The notes under the pieces are model-generated. The model was not told the origin of the DNA. It worked only from the letters and a program-made list of their open reading frames with translations, and searched no databases. Positions 1 through 11,002 of a DNA stretch of 64,000 nt are shown in pieces. Position numbers and translations under genes: made by a program. Positions within the stretch are counted from its first letter, which is position 1. Each line of letters starts with the position of its first letter. The DNA comes from Actinostola sp. cb2023 (Eukaryota; Cnidaria; Anthozoa; Actiniaria; Actinostolidae): contig JAUJYZ010000332.1 in NCBI GenBank assembly GCA_033675265.1, positions 1-64,000 on the forward strand, given 5' to 3'.

Positions 1-484
1 TAAAAATATGGCGTAAAATATAGCTAATGTAATATTGTATATTTGAGATAGTATTGTTCAAAACATTCAATTATAATACTTATATTGTACCTTCATATTC
101 ATCTTTGATACTACTTTGTTTGATAGTCCCCACTTAATACATGCAATAAAGCAAACAAATTGATTAAGTTCAGATTCAATGTTGCAATATTGTCAAAACA
201 CTTGATTGAGTTGCTGATATTTCCCTGTACTGAACTGTCGCACTCGATTATTACATGTATTGTAAATAATATATTGAGATACATGTAGTCAATATCATAT
301 TCCTAGATCTATAGAACACTTAATTCAATATTTATCATTTCATTTCATTTTACCTCTAATTCCATCTCCATGAAAGTTTGATACTGAAATAATGACAATG
401 ATTGCATATCATCATTTAGTTAAAAACAGGTATACATGTTGGTACTACATGTATATATATAGTACCAACATGTACATTTTATAT
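1..484. other. AT-rich non-coding DNA
   Basis: No open frame worth keeping and no recognisable gene. A short hairpin lies at about 433-475: ACATGTTGGTACT is mirrored as AGTACCAACATGT around a TA-rich loop. ACATGTA motifs are frequent. Confidence 0.6.
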
Positions 485-797
485 AGGTTGTCGAGGACAT
501 GCATCAGTCCATCGGCAATAGATTATACGTCGTTGCAAGACCGAACTGCATTATGGTAACAGCTAGCTTGAATAGCTATAAAAAGGTATGAAAGTCTGCA
601 TGATATCGTACATGTACCTATTGCAATTTCAACAGACCATATAAGACACATTTTGGCATACATGTACATGCCATTCAAGCTGTTACCATAATGCAGTTCG
701 GTCTTGCAACTACCTATAACATATCGCCTATAGACTGATGTTCGGTCTTGCAACTACCTATAACATATCGCCTATAGACTGATGTCCTTGACAACCT
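485..797. mobile_element. Inverted-repeat (MITE-like) element with internal 44-bp duplication
   Basis: The outer ends AGGTTGTCGAGGACAT (485) and its partner near 781-797 are inverted copies. The inner arm at about 533-575 is mirrored at 668-708. On the right, a 44-bp unit starting GTTCGGTCTTGCAAC occurs twice in tandem (696-739 and 740-783). There is no coding capacity, which fits a non-autonomous DNA transposon or foldback element. The superfamily is unknown. Confidence 0.6.
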
Positions 798-1607
798 TAA
801 GTTACTTCAAGTGGATTACAAAATGAATTGATTATAGTTACAGAAAATGTAAAGAAGTTAATTGAGCTCAAAATAAAGTTAAATATATATCATTCAGAAT
901 ATGCTATAATATTATTAATTAAGATTTCAACTATTGAATAATAGAATTATAGATGGAGAGTTGGAGTAACTGCAAGTTTTTGAGCCAATTCCCTCCCCAA
1001 CTGTTGATTTCAATAGATCTATATAGAAATATATATATAATTTTGACAAAGATACATGCATGCATATACATACATACATGTATATACATGTAGTTGCAGT
1101 TTTAAAAGACCATATAATATGATGGAAATGAAGTCTTTATTCCTATATACATAGAGATTGAATACAAACAACTTTCATTTTCTTTAGAAAAGAATATTCC
1201 TTGAAATTATTTTTAAATTATAAATAAATAAATGATTGACTGGGTGGTTTTATGTACATGTATGCATGTACATGTAACACATGTGCACATGATCATTTCC
1301 CAACAAGACTGAATTCCATTTTACCATATAGTACTTAATGCTTTTTTTTTTTGGTTTATAAATTACTTATATACCGGTGCATTACATGTACCTACCTTCC
1401 ACGTCACTGTCATCGCTATCCGCTGATCCTATGTCTTCATCTAAAAAACAATATATTTTTTTGTTAACATTTTTCAAACTTGATGGAAAATTTACACATT
1501 CTTTCCCCTTTTCTTCTTTGAACATAAACCAAGTGCTCATGCACTGTACCAGATTAGATTTGTCAACAATTACCCTAGCTCTTCACGTGGTACAGATAAT
1601 TGTGATT
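798..1607. other. AT-rich non-coding DNA
   Basis: Low-complexity AT-rich sequence with many ACATGTA/TACATG motifs (for example 1055-1095 and 1253-1276). I see no gene, splice-bounded frame or RNA gene. Confidence 0.5.
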
Positions 1608-1772
1608 CAATACACCACTTCACAGTTCAGTTGAGTAGCCAATTGAACAATATGGTTCCAAGTCGAGGTTGGCAATGATTGAGTAATGAAATCACCAATG
1701 ATAACATCAACTTGAAACCATTGTTCATCAGGCTACTCGATCGCGACAAGCGTGAGGTAATGTGGTGTATTG
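1608..1772. mobile_element. Hairpin MITE, about 165 bp
   Basis: CAATACACCAC at the left end is mirrored as GTGGTGTATTG at the right. The arms continue inward (GTTGAGTAGCC against GGCTACTCGA, then GAACAATATGGTTCC against GAAACCATTGTTC). It is a long imperfect hairpin without coding capacity. Confidence 0.6.
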
Positions 1773-1773
1773 G

Positions 1774-2028
1774 TATGGGAGGTTTTACGTGTGACGTAGT
1801 GGCCGTCAAGATCTACATTTTATGTTCGAGCCTAACTTTCAAAGTCTGTTAGTTTTTCTTCAAGCAACTAGATGACATTTGTTTGTTTGTTTATAAGGAA
1901 CTTATATTTGACAGATATTTAGACTTCACAGATCTAAAATTGAAGTTTTGAGCAAGTAAAATGATGGTTTGACGGCCACTCGCGACAGATTTTGATGTCA
2001 GAAAAAGATTCCATAAAACCTCCCATAA
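1774..2028. repeat. Second inverted-repeat element, adjoining the previous one
   Basis: TATGGGAGGTTTTACG (1774) with GTGGCCGTCAA (1799) is mirrored by TTGACGGCCAC (1969) and AAAACCTCCCATA (2014). The non-matching interior is AT-rich. The element shares its left boundary with the hairpin at 1608-1772, so the two may be one nested unit. Confidence 0.45.
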
Positions 2029-2462
2029 TCATATGCATACACAACACCTTGTCAGATTTCTCAATGAAAGCTAGGTTATTATTATTGATTGATTGTTACT
2101 CACATCTTACTCCAAAATTGACGCTTGCCGATCTCCTAGGTCTTCCAGCTGTTCCTAAAAAATATAATTATAATTATTATAATATAATTACACAAATAAT
2201 AATTATGTCATCAGTATTTTAATTTTATTGCTCGCAAGTCAAGCTTGTAACCTTAAACTACTTGTATAATTCCCATGACTCACACCACTATTCTATTTCG
2301 TTTTATATTCCTTGGTAATCTGTTCCACTTTACACTGACGATGGTAGATGTACTACCGAAACATGTCTCTCAAACTTAAAAGTTTTGTGTCTTTTATAAA
2401 ATTATTTACTACACAGTGTACATGCATAAACCCATTTTTATTATTACATATATTATTACATA

Positions 2463-2760
2463 TATTATTACATATATACAGCCTTTTGCAAAAATTCTGT
2501 CGCGACCAAGTATATCAGTATATCACTATATCACTATATACCCGAAGATTTATACTATCAAATGAATGTGAAAATAACGTTTGTGTGTAGATTGTATCGT
2601 ATTCATGACTCTCCAATCCGCCACGCTTGTACAGATGCGTGTACGGGTAGCGTTCGGGCATGCGGGACTCACACGGGTATATAGTGATACTGATATACTG
2701 ATATACTTATATACTTGGTCGCGACAGATTTTTTGCAAAAGGCTATATTATTACATATAT
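2463..2760. mobile_element. Hairpin MITE inserted in a TATTATTACATA microsatellite
   Basis: The terminal inverted repeat reads GCCTTTTGCAAAAATTCTG at 2481 and is mirrored ending at 2743. It runs on through GTCGCGACCAAGTATAT for about 60 bp per arm. The same 15 bases (TATTATTACATATAT) flank both sides at 2463-2477 and 2746-2760. They could be a target-site duplication, but they are also the local microsatellite unit, so the duplication is not certain. Translations of the two arms give near-identical short peptides, which is a palindrome artefact and not a gene. Confidence 0.65.
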
Positions 2761-3028
2761 ATCAATATTGATTGATTATTGATTATTAAGAGTAAATACA
2801 ATGCAACTTTACACAAATGAAACTCTGATAAATTGCATTTTTACAATTGAGATAATAGTAAATAAATATCGAAGGATATAAACATTGTTTTATAACAATT
2901 AATAATTTGATAACCAGACATATCGGGCGAATAAATACTCGACAGCAGAGAAAAAATTCGTATTAATGTTCTTTGTACGTATAAAATTGGTACGGAGAAA
3001 GTATATGTATGATGTCATGTACATGTAC

Positions 3029-4950
3029 TTGCCAGTTTTTAGTGGTGTAACGTTACTTGAAGTAGCGGTTGTGGATGATGCGGTTACTGTGGATGATGCG
3101 GTTACTGTGGATGATGTACTTGCTGTTCCAATCTGGTGGGTTGACGGTGTTCCTTGTGAAGTGTCAGTTGTGGTTGGTTGATCTATGCAATAGAAGAGAA
3201 TATAAATTATCTTAGCTAACACTCAATGAATGATTTGAATACATAATAATAACATCCTAACATTTACAAGCATTATGAAACTACTAAATAAATAAGGTAA
3301 CTAAGGTATATCAATTCTGATGTTTCTCTCGAAAATCACAACACTAATATACAGTGTATGATATTATTTAAAGATTAGTAAGTCTATTTTATATTAAAAT
3401 ACATTTTTCAATTGATTTGTGTACGCAAAATCACATGTATATGAATTGCAATACTTTTGGGCACCCTGTTAGTGATCATTCTCATAAGCGACCATATGCT
3501 TGAGTAAGTGGTCGCTTATGGCACACATCACTCGTAAGCGACCACTTAAGTACTGCAAACCCTGAGGTGGTCGCTTACGATAGACTTGACTGTATATATC
3601 TTTTATTAACAAATGACATTGAAATAAATAAATAAATAAAAAAAGAATTTAAATTAAGGTTTCTGGAAACACACAATCAAATGTTTTTTTGAGATAAATA
3701 TTATTACCAATTAATATACATACCATCATTCGGTCTGACATATATGAAGACTTTCCCTTTTGGGTAAGCATTTCTTATATTGTACCCACTCGGCACTTCT
3801 CCCTCAAAAACTGCCTCCATATTTGCCCCCCTATCTGCAGACCTTAGAAATTCAATGCTGTAAAATAAATTTTAAATAATTATGTTTTTCAGAGTTCAAA
3901 TGACTAGCAATTTTTTGAATGAACGTACATCACTTGCTTTTAAATTCTTTTTTAGTATTTTTAAATATAATTTATATACAGTCGAACCACCCAAAATGTC
4001 AAGTTTTGTAGTTGCTTACGAGAGGCGGTCGCATACGAGAGGTTCCAACTATAGGTGTGACTCTTGGAACTGAACTTTTGGTATTTTGGGAAAAAATGGT
4101 CGCTTAGGAGAGGTGTTCGCAATATATGGTATAAAAAATTACATGGCCGCTTGGAGATACGGAATTTATCTTCTCATGTTGAGAACTATCCAAAATATCT
4201 CACGTAGTTAGCGCACTGGAAGACACATCGCCAGAAATTCCTGACACAGTCACTCAGCACAGGGAGCCCAAGCACCGATTCCGGCTCAGATGGCAGTGAA
4301 TTATATAACAAGCGAAGTATGGAAGAAAAACACAACATCTTAATTTCTACTTCTCCTGAGTTCAGTGTTCAAAAAGGAGCCTTATTGAACGTTTTTTCTA
4401 GCGAATTTGACTGATACGCGAATGCCGGCTCAGGATGACCTCGTGGCATATATCGACTTAGTGTGTGTTCGCTAGTTCTAGGGCTCTGTTCTTGTTTAGT
4501 TTTTTGGCGAAGTATAGTCGACAGGGACTTAAACCGGCAATATTATAATAAATGTTAATTGAAGTTAACCAAACATCACATACGTGATTTTGGGACTCAG
4601 AAAAAATCAACGACAAACAACAATGATAATAGAAATATAGTAACAAAAATAAGTACTCATACTATAGGTCCTGATTCGGCTCTCCTGATTCATATAGTAT
4701 ATACAAGAAAGTAAGCTTACCGTTTTAACAGGTTTGGCTCGTCTCTTAAACATGCAAATGTTGCAACCAGCAAGCTGAGGATGTGTTCTGCGGAATCTCT
4801 GTCGTTAAATTCTATATTATCTATTCTCCCTGCATTTAGCAAGGTCTCGAGTCTCCCCCGCCTTGGGACACTTCTGAGCCTTTTGTCCTCCTTTCGGAGG
4901 ACAACGAAGTCTCTGGTAAAATTTCTAGAGGTTTGCTTCCTTGCGCTCAT
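3029..4950 (-). CDS. Uncharacterised three-exon gene with Ser/Thr-rich C-terminal part
   Basis: Three exons join with consistent phase: 4950-4721 (ATG, ends phase 2 at a GTAAGC donor), 3857-3724 (acceptor after TTTTACAG, ends phase 1 at GTATGT) and 3182 to about 3029 (acceptor TTGCATAG, possible donor GTACAT). Exon 1 is basic and then amphipathic (MSARKQTSRNF, later AEHILSLLVATFACLRDEP). Exon 2 contains SADRGANMEAVFEGEVPSGY. Exon 3 is Thr/Ser-rich with a tandem TVTASS repeat, from an 18-bp DNA repeat at 3065-3118, like a mucin-type linker. About 172 codons are visible and any further exons were not found. I do not recognise the family. The splice sites and matched phases argue for a real gene. 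The 3' end is uncertain; the last frame could instead read on to 2899. Confidence 0.5.
3472..3596. repeat. GGTCGCTTA-motif repeat, with a relative at 3985-4165
   Basis: AAGCGACCA/TGGTCGCTTA motifs alternate in both orientations (3487-3494, 3513-3521, 3535-3545, 3572-3580). A related stretch lies at about 3985-4165 in intron 1 of the neighbouring minus-strand gene. I know this type of repeat from several invertebrate genomes, but its class is not clear to me. Confidence 0.45.
4258..4273 (+). repeat. Dispersed 16-mer CACAGGGAGCCCAAGC
   Basis: Exact copy of a 16-mer that recurs at 31557, 34563, 36852 and (inverted) 37047. One-to-three-base variants occur at 33818, 52083, 52485 and 55796. Here it sits in the first intron of the 3029-4950 gene. 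At 36851-37062 it forms the ends of a hairpin element, so this may be a remnant end. Confidence 0.5.
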
Positions 4951-5621
4951 CACTGAAGAAGTAAAATGATCGGTTATGGCCGACAGCCCTTAGTTTATTT
5001 CAGCTCATTGACAGCTGTCACGTTTCACGATTGACGAAATACAGACACATTTTAAAATGACAGCGACTTTACTGGCATTACAATCGGCCAGGCAGGGGTG
5101 GGGGATTGGCCTTAAAAAAACACCTTACACCATTTAGCGGATGTGTGCTCTCGACATCCTTTTTTTGATTCCAAACAATTAGCGGAATTCCTTTTCAAAC
5201 AATGGGCGTCAGCAATCACCTAAGTTTACGGCAACGTGTCACCGTGAATAACCTTATGCACAAGATTTATAATGCACCAATTTTATTTTTAAAAACTTGT
5301 TTTGATTAATGTTTAAATTTGTAAACATCTTATATCAGTAACCAGAAGATATATCAGTTTGGTATACAATATAAACATATAAAATTAAATGACAAATACA
5401 TATACAAATTGATACTCAATACTCAATTAGAGTGCCTAACACTTATATTGCTTGATATCACTAGACATCATTTCCGTTCTCGATCGTGAGGAATTTTCAT
5501 CAGCTGAATCGCACCTTTTCAATAGACTGCTTGATAGCACATGGAGGGCAGTGTTTGCCCGTCATTTGAAGCGAATATAATGAGATTCGAGGAGTTTTAA
5601 CAGCTGATTGAAACCAAGCAA
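4951..5621. other. Intergenic, no gene seen
   Basis: Upstream of the 4950 start codon this should hold that gene's minus-strand promoter, but I see no clear TATA box or initiator. The rest is AT-rich without a supported frame. Confidence 0.4.
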
Positions 5622-5738
5622 TAGTCATTTACAAAGTTTTCTGGACGAACAAAGAGAGATAATAATAATCATGAAGAGATGTGTCAAAAAGATGATGATG
5701 TGTTTTCTAATGTTATTGTCAATTGTTTTATTGTACAA
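5622..5738 (+). pseudogene. Inverted fragment of the Merlin transposase 3' end
   Basis: TCATTTACAAAGTTTTCTGG and GATGATGTGTTTTCTAATG on the plus strand match the minus-strand end of the transposase (about 5895-6000), including the peptide HLQSFLDEQ. The copy has indels and no catalytic core. It is an inverted partial duplicate, perhaps left by an aborted transposition or by a second, deleted element. Confidence 0.65.
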
Positions 5739-5879
5739 AGAATATATTTACAGGTTTGATGTCATATTTCAGTGCAGATCATCATCAATAGATTGGTCAG
5801 TAACTTGGCGCGTAGTGCTCACTAATCTCAATTATCTTCTTTTGTTTTGCTTACTAATTATTCAATTTTAATTATTCAT

Positions 5880-7598
5880 CTATTGAGGATGATTTACAAA
5901 ATATAATGTCAAGAGTACAATAACATTAGAAAACACATCATCGTCTCCTCTGACATCTCTCCACATTTGTTCGTCCAGAAAACTTTGTAAATGATTTTGT
6001 CTAATCCCTTTTTTTGCCTTTATTTTGTATTTTAACCGGCTCCATGCTGCCTCAATCTCTTGTGTGTGCACTCCTGTCAAGGGGTCCACAAAGTTGTTCG
6101 AGTGGTTTACCACTCTGTGCCGTACGACATTAGGTGCATACATCCTCAGGTTTGTGTATGCTGACCAGTCGTCAGTATGAACCTCGCTTCCAGGAAGTAA
6201 AATACGATTTATTATTGGCACAAGACTGGCCCTGTCCCTTTTTTCCACTACTTGAAAATACCCGCGTGACGGCGTAGTGGCTGTGGTGACGATTCCGAAC
6301 ACCCAAGAGGTACAGGTTGCTCTTCTCCCTCGTTGGTACTGAGAACAAAATCAAAACAAAAACCGACAAATGAAAAAATTAAACAGGGACGTTGTAATAA
6401 CAACGACACATTCACGCTTCCTCCCTATTCAAAACATGACACTGAGGTGTTATAAGCACCAATAACGCTTTCGGAAAAAGAAAAAAAAAGAAGAAATAAA
6501 ACTATAGCAATAACTTGAAAAAAAGGAAAGGCTTTCCAGTATTAAAAATCGATCGCATTCTGCACGGTATACTGAAATACTCCCTCGATTTTAGAACGAC
6601 TGATGAGCTTTATCACTGATCAACTCATCACATTCACCGGGATATTTTGTACCTCGTCCTTTTTTTGATTAGTTGATTTACAGAACACATTCTTCAGTTC
6701 TTCATCAGTTTTGTCTCATGATTAGTCCGGAGACATGGATTGCCGTGCTCTTAATTATATAAAATATAGTACTGTTTGATTTAAAGAAACGGCGTCTTAC
6801 TGTGTTACCTTTGTTTTGTGGTTGAATTTGCTTTCGTCGCATTTACAGACACAATTAGGGCCGCCAAATGGGTAGAATGGTCTTTTAATTATATCCAGTG
6901 AGCAAACCCTCCTTATTGCGTGGTATACGCGTCCGACAAGTTGAGGTGTAACACCTATATGTCTTGACGCTTTCATGTTGGGTTCCTCTACCGACCAGAA
7001 GTACAACAGTCTCACCAGAACATTCAAGCAAGTCTTGGGAAACTTGTTCAAGAAACTATTTGTGCGGAGACTTCTCCTTTTACGGCAACCTTGACACACC
7101 CTGTGTTACAAAACATTCATGACTGTTTACTGACCTATTTAAAAAAACGTTGGCATCTGAAATCTGAATCTGAATCTGCGACCTTAAAACACTCGTAGCC
7201 ACACTTCCCACTATTCACCAACGTACGTCTTCGCCTAAAGGTCGTGTAGGCATATTCCAGTAATTACAAGATCACAACTCATACTCACAATAATAATAAG
7301 ATTTCAGATTCAGATTTCAGATTCAGATTTAGATTTAGATTTCAGATGCCAACGTTTTTTGAAAGAGGTGTGTAATGACTGTATAACTATAGCGTCATAA
7401 GTATTAATAAAGATTTGCCCAGAAGAGGGAAACTTACCATGAATAACCATCAATGTGACGTCTGTCTCGCGGGAGAAGGATCATGTCCGTATTGCAATTT
7501 TCACAAAATAATGTGTGAATTACTTCTAGTGATAACAACCATTGGATGACACTTAAACGTGGCTTGCTTAAGATAGCGTTCAATTCTAAGAGGTTCAT
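5880..7598 (-). CDS. Merlin-type (IS1595/IS1016-like, ISXO2-like) DDE transposase
   Basis: Three exons with matched phase: 7598-7438 (phase 2, GTAAGT donor), 7100-6809 (acceptor AACACAG, donor GTAACA, phase 0) and 6338-5880 (acceptor TTGTTCTCAG, ends TAG). The product is about 303 residues; an upstream Met at 7634 would add 12. A zinc-binding motif is visible (CENCNTD, then WVCQGCRKRRS) at about residues 30-60. A helix-turn-helix-like stretch (MKASRHIGVTPQLVGRVYHA) is near residue 100. The catalytic region follows: Asp in CKCDESKFNHK, Asp in VHTDDWSAY, Glu in VHTQEIEAAWSRLK. Spacing and length fit Merlin, which cuts and pastes its own element and is related to bacterial IS1595. The frame has no stop or shift, so this copy may be recent or functional. 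I could not define its terminal repeats. Intron 1 carries a MITE. Confidence 0.85.
7139..7364. mobile_element. Hairpin MITE inside the Merlin intron
   Basis: AAAAAAACGTTGGCATCTG at about 7141, followed by AAATCTGAATCTGAATCT, is mirrored at 7303-7362, ending CAGATGCCAACGTTTTTTG. It lies wholly within intron 1 (7101-7437). The inner arms are simple (CAGATT)n-like repeats of unequal length. Confidence 0.65.
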
Positions 7599-7634
7599 GT
7601 CGTTGTCTTGTCTTGTCACGAAACATGCATGCAA

Positions 7635-8105
7635 AATATATAGCTTGCCTTGAACGAAAAGCTTATGTTGTCATATTTGATTGATTGATTGTCATGTGAT
7701 ACAGTGTAAGGTGTGAGGCGGGGCGTGGTTAGACTGATTCCATAATTCGCTGGGACCGACGTATGGAATAGGTCTAGGGCGTGGGGACGTGGGGTTTGCA
7801 ATATTGTGAGAACAATCAATAACATAACTGAGTTTTGCATAGAGTCGTGTTAGAGATGTCCAGTTTAGCGGCAAAGCTCAGGTTTGGCACAAACTAAGGG
7901 ACCATTGTTTAAAACCAGTTAACTGTGACTGCATTTCACAGTAAGTCATTGATTAAAACAAAGCCGCCGAGGAAAGACTTCACTAGCGAAATGCAAGCAT
8001 AAGAACTTGCGTCATGCATGTAATTAGCTGAGCCAGTAACAAGATGTTACGGAACGATATTTCGACTACTCGCAAGTAGTTCGTAAACAAATAAGCTACT
8101 AAAGT
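7635..8105. other. Non-coding stretch upstream of the Merlin transposase
   Basis: Would hold the promoter and 5' end of the Merlin element. No clear terminal inverted repeat was found. The short frames here are not supported by splice sites or composition. Confidence 0.35.
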
Positions 8106-8266
8106 TAAGTACGAGATTTGGAGTAACGAGCAATAACCCTGCGAGTATTAAGTACGAGATTTGGAGTAACGAGCAATAACCCTACGAGTATTAAGTACGA
8201 GATTTGGAGTAACGAGCAATAACCCTACGAGTATTAAGTACGAGATTCGGAGTAACGAGCAATAAC
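8106..8266. repeat. Tandem repeat, 43-bp unit, about 3.7 copies
   Basis: Units start at 8106, 8149, 8192 and 8235 (TAAGTACGAGATTTGGAGTA...). Single-base differences between copies occur (CCCTGCG against CCCTACG; TTTGG against TTCGG). It ends just before the acceptor of the next exon. Confidence 0.85.
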
Positions 8267-8289
8267 GGATTCCTTTGATTGATTTTCAG

Positions 8290-8883
8290 AACTGCATATA
8301 GATGTAGGAGTACATGAGATTCCAGACGCCAAGGTGTCGTTTTATGACACAATTCGAAGGGACTGGGCAGAAAACATTTCTTCTGTCGATGTAAGTCACG
8401 TGAGCACCGTACAGGTTCCTATGAGTAGTGCTCTAAGGCAGGGAACGTCCTCACATCTAAGCACTGGATGGGCTCTAGCAAAGCCTAAAACTGGTGGTGT
8501 TCGTTTCTCCAAAAAAAGTACGAACGTACCTGACCACAAAGTTTGGACTTGGAGAAAGGACTGGGAGAAAAGCTGATCCAGACGAAGTTGCGCTAAACAT
8601 GCGTACTGCAAGGAACGAAAAGAATGAGCGGTTGTTCTTAAGAGAGGAGTGGTTAACAAAAACACAGGTGGCAGGTTTTTTTTCACGCTTAGCATCAAGG
8701 CAGAAGTCTCGTGGGAAAGATGCTCTATCAACAGATGATGAATTGCAATCAGAAGAAGGTGATCGACAAGACATTGAATGCCTCATGAACGACATTGATA
8801 ATGAGATCGGCCTCAAGCATCCCATAACTTTCGATGCTTTCGATCTTTGCGACCAGTACAAGAGAAGAAAGATCGATATTTAA
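8290..8883 (+). pseudogene. Last exon of a conserved uncharacterised protein, one-base frameshift
   Basis: An acceptor (TTGATTTTCAG, ending 8289) opens a frame reading LHIDVGVHEIPDAKVSFYD and on to VRFSKK at about 8515. A second frame, one base off, continues KVRTYLTTKFGLGERTGRKA, then ADPDEVALNMRTARN and EEWLTKTQVAGFFSRLASRQ, to a stop at 8881-8883. The frames meet at a run of seven A (8511-8517); six A would restore one reading of about 197 codons. From memory, the motif order GWAL..RFS..V..YL..KF..GE.TG.KADP..V...MR..EEW....Q...FFSRL is a domain shared by multi-copy uncharacterised proteins of cnidarians and other animals. It is found next to zinc fingers or alone, and its function is unknown. 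The frameshift may be real decay or a homopolymer sequencing error. Confidence 0.6.
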
Positions 8884-9416
8884 CGTCACAATGCTTTAAA
8901 AAGCTATTCTTAGCTATTTTGAATCCCCTATAGAAGCAAAGACCGCAAAAAGGATCTAATTCGACTGCTGGAAGAGGTTATTCAGCATCTGATTGCCCGT
9001 GTTGTAAAGACGGATCTCAATGAAGGGATGAGCTATAAGAGAGGTACTGCAAGTTGTCATTTTTCAATCTCTTCACACAAAAAAACATCAGGCCACGCCC
9101 TCTTTTCCCGTACCCTAGCTCAACGTCGAATTTTATGATACAGCAACCATCAATAGTACTTTTAACGATATTATCCTTGCTGTGATAGGAGACGAGGATG
9201 AAGCTGGACATACAACCACAACACGCTCGGGAAGAATCATAAAAAAAGAGCAGAAATTATTTTTTTCTTTTTGCAACCATTAATTTATTATTCCACAAAA
9301 TTCAGGTCAAATAGAGCAACCAAGAGAACGGTTTTTAATACGTTTCAAAGCAAGGAAGTCTTCAAAAAGCACCCTTAGAAATGCAAACATAGTGAAATAA
9401 TAATTTACAATCGGCT
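8884..9416. other. No gene seen
   Basis: Short decayed-looking frames only. It may contain the 3' untranslated part of the preceding exon, but no clear poly(A) signal or element boundary was identified. Confidence 0.35.
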
Positions 9417-9770
9417 TGTAACACCTGCCACGTGACTTTTTAAATTTTCACCGAAGACAAACCGGAAAATACCATAACCTGAAAGAGCATACTAAAATTA
9501 GTAAAATTTGAAAAGAATCAAGCAAATAAGAAAAACGTTAACGGCTTTCAAAGTTTCCCGCTTTGACAAGGATTTGTATGGGTTTTTCGCTTGGAGGGCA
9601 CATACATTTCCATACAAAAAAGGCAAAGTTTGAATGCCTGTAACTATTGCCCTATTTACGTATTTCCCTTCAAACTTTCCACTTTTACCAGCTTTAGCAT
9701 GCTCTTTCCAGTTATGATATTTTCGTTTGTCTGCGGTGAAAATTTAAAAAGTCACGTGACAGGTGTTACA
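9417..9770. mobile_element. Inverted-repeat element, about 354 bp
   Basis: TGTAACACCTGCCACGTGAC at 9417 is mirrored by GTCACGTGACAGGTGTTACA ending at 9770. The arms of about 90 bp each run inward through TTTTTAAATTTTCACCG and AGAGCAT. The interior has no conserved frame. Confidence 0.7.
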
Positions 9771-10017
9771 CGCCCATTGCCATAAAGTATGAGATCAGGA
9801 AATTGTTTGATGAATTATCTAATAGGGTGGTCGCTAGAAGCGAGTCCACGATACTGGGATTTTCTTGAATTCATGTCAATGGGACTGGGATTTGTTTTTA
9901 AAACCCGACTGGGAAATGGGATTTGCAGGCTCCCTTCAGGACCCTCTATGAATTGCTGCTATCCTAAGTGCATTTTGATAGTTTGCATTGGTTTGGTCCA
10001 CTTTGGCCTGGGGAGCA

Positions 10018-10048
10018 CCCCCCCCCCCCCCCCCCCCCACCCCCCCCC
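10018..10048. repeat. Poly-C tract
   Basis: About 21 C, one A, then about 9 C. It is followed by AAAAAAATCCTGGCTACGGG, a context I associate with the degraded ends of repetitive elements in invertebrate genomes. The tract length may not be reliable in the assembly. Nothing else recognisable lies between 9771 and 10250. Confidence 0.6.
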
Positions 10049-10250
10049 ACAAAAAAATCCTGGCTACGGGCCTGTAATTAAGATCCACTATATACATTGT
10101 AATTTGATGTATTATTATCCACAGCAACGCAGTAGAGTGGTTAAATCAGTTCATAAATCCGTAAAATAGGCATTTAAAAAATAGTTAATACACCTTAGTA
10201 CACCCTAATTTCATTGTTTTCTTTTGTTTACTTTTGAATATTGCACACTA

Positions 10251-10398
10251 AAGGCCCATCCAGACGAGTAAAGCAGAGGTTCCTTTCAGTCTTTCTATGT
10301 TCACTGAGTCTTTACTTTTGCTGTATCGGCTTTTTGTTTTGGCTTTAAACAAAAAGCCGCTTGCGTAAAACATTGTTTGACTCGTTTGGACAGCCCGT
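10251..10398. mobile_element. Short inverted-repeat element
   Basis: AGGCCCATCCAGACGAGTAAA (about 10252) is mirrored imperfectly by TTTGACTCGTTTGGACAGCCC ending at about 10397. An internal partial palindrome (GGCTTTTTGTTT with AAACAAAAAGCC) lies at about 10329-10356. No coding capacity. Confidence 0.5.
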
Positions 10399-10529
10399 AA
10401 AACGTCTGATCACATCACGATGTGTTAACGCAATGTTTTACCGATGTTTTATTCGATCAAACTAAAAGTTCTCTGTTTCACGGGTTTATGAAAACCATTC
10501 TATCACGTTATATTTCTTTTGCCATTTTA

Positions 10530-10730
10530 CAATAGACCTCTTTAGCTTTTATGCAAATTGCCCATTTCAGATCATGTGATGTAAACACTGATATTCTCTG
10601 GAGAATTGTTCCTTTATATTTCTGAAATTTATTCGTTTATATTGAAAGGACTAATTCTCCAGAGAATATCAATGTTTACATCACATGATCTGAAATGGGC
10701 AATTTGCATACAAGCTAAAGAGGTCTATTG
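10530..10730. mobile_element. Near-perfect hairpin, about 200 bp
   Basis: CAATAGACCTCTTTAGCTT at 10530 is mirrored as AAGCTAAAGAGGTCTATTG ending at 10730. The arms stay paired for about 90 bp (including GATGTAAACA and CTCTGGAGAAT) around a short AT loop. It is a typical foldback/MITE structure. Confidence 0.8.
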
Positions 10731-10795
10731 CAACAACAAGATAAAATATTCGAATTAAATTGCAAAAAACATCTTTTGCGAACAACGGCTACATG

Positions 10796-11002
10796 AACGT
10801 CCACACTAGTCGGGATACATATTTTTCCCTTTTGGCTACTTTTAGGTAACGGTTATACCCGTTAATAATAATGTTATCATTATTATTATTACCACACTGG
10901 AACATTTCAGTAAGATAAAGATAAACGCCATTTTAATTTGAACTAACCGCACATGAAAAAATATTTGTTTTCAAGTTTATCCTGATTAGTGTGGACGTTT
11001 TT
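10796..11002. mobile_element. Inverted-repeat element
   Basis: AACGTCCACACTAGTCGGGAT (about 10797) is mirrored by ATCCTGATTAGTGTGGACGTT ending at about 11000. The AT-rich interior contains ATTATTATT repeats. Confidence 0.55.

Noticed and set aside
2348..2775. Two similar short frames on opposite strands (QKFCRDQVYQY and MQKICRDQVYKY)
   Set aside because: They are the two arms of the hairpin MITE at 2476-2748.
9789..10169. 126-codon frame with a poly-proline stretch
   Set aside because: The prolines come from the poly-C tract; no splice context or domain.
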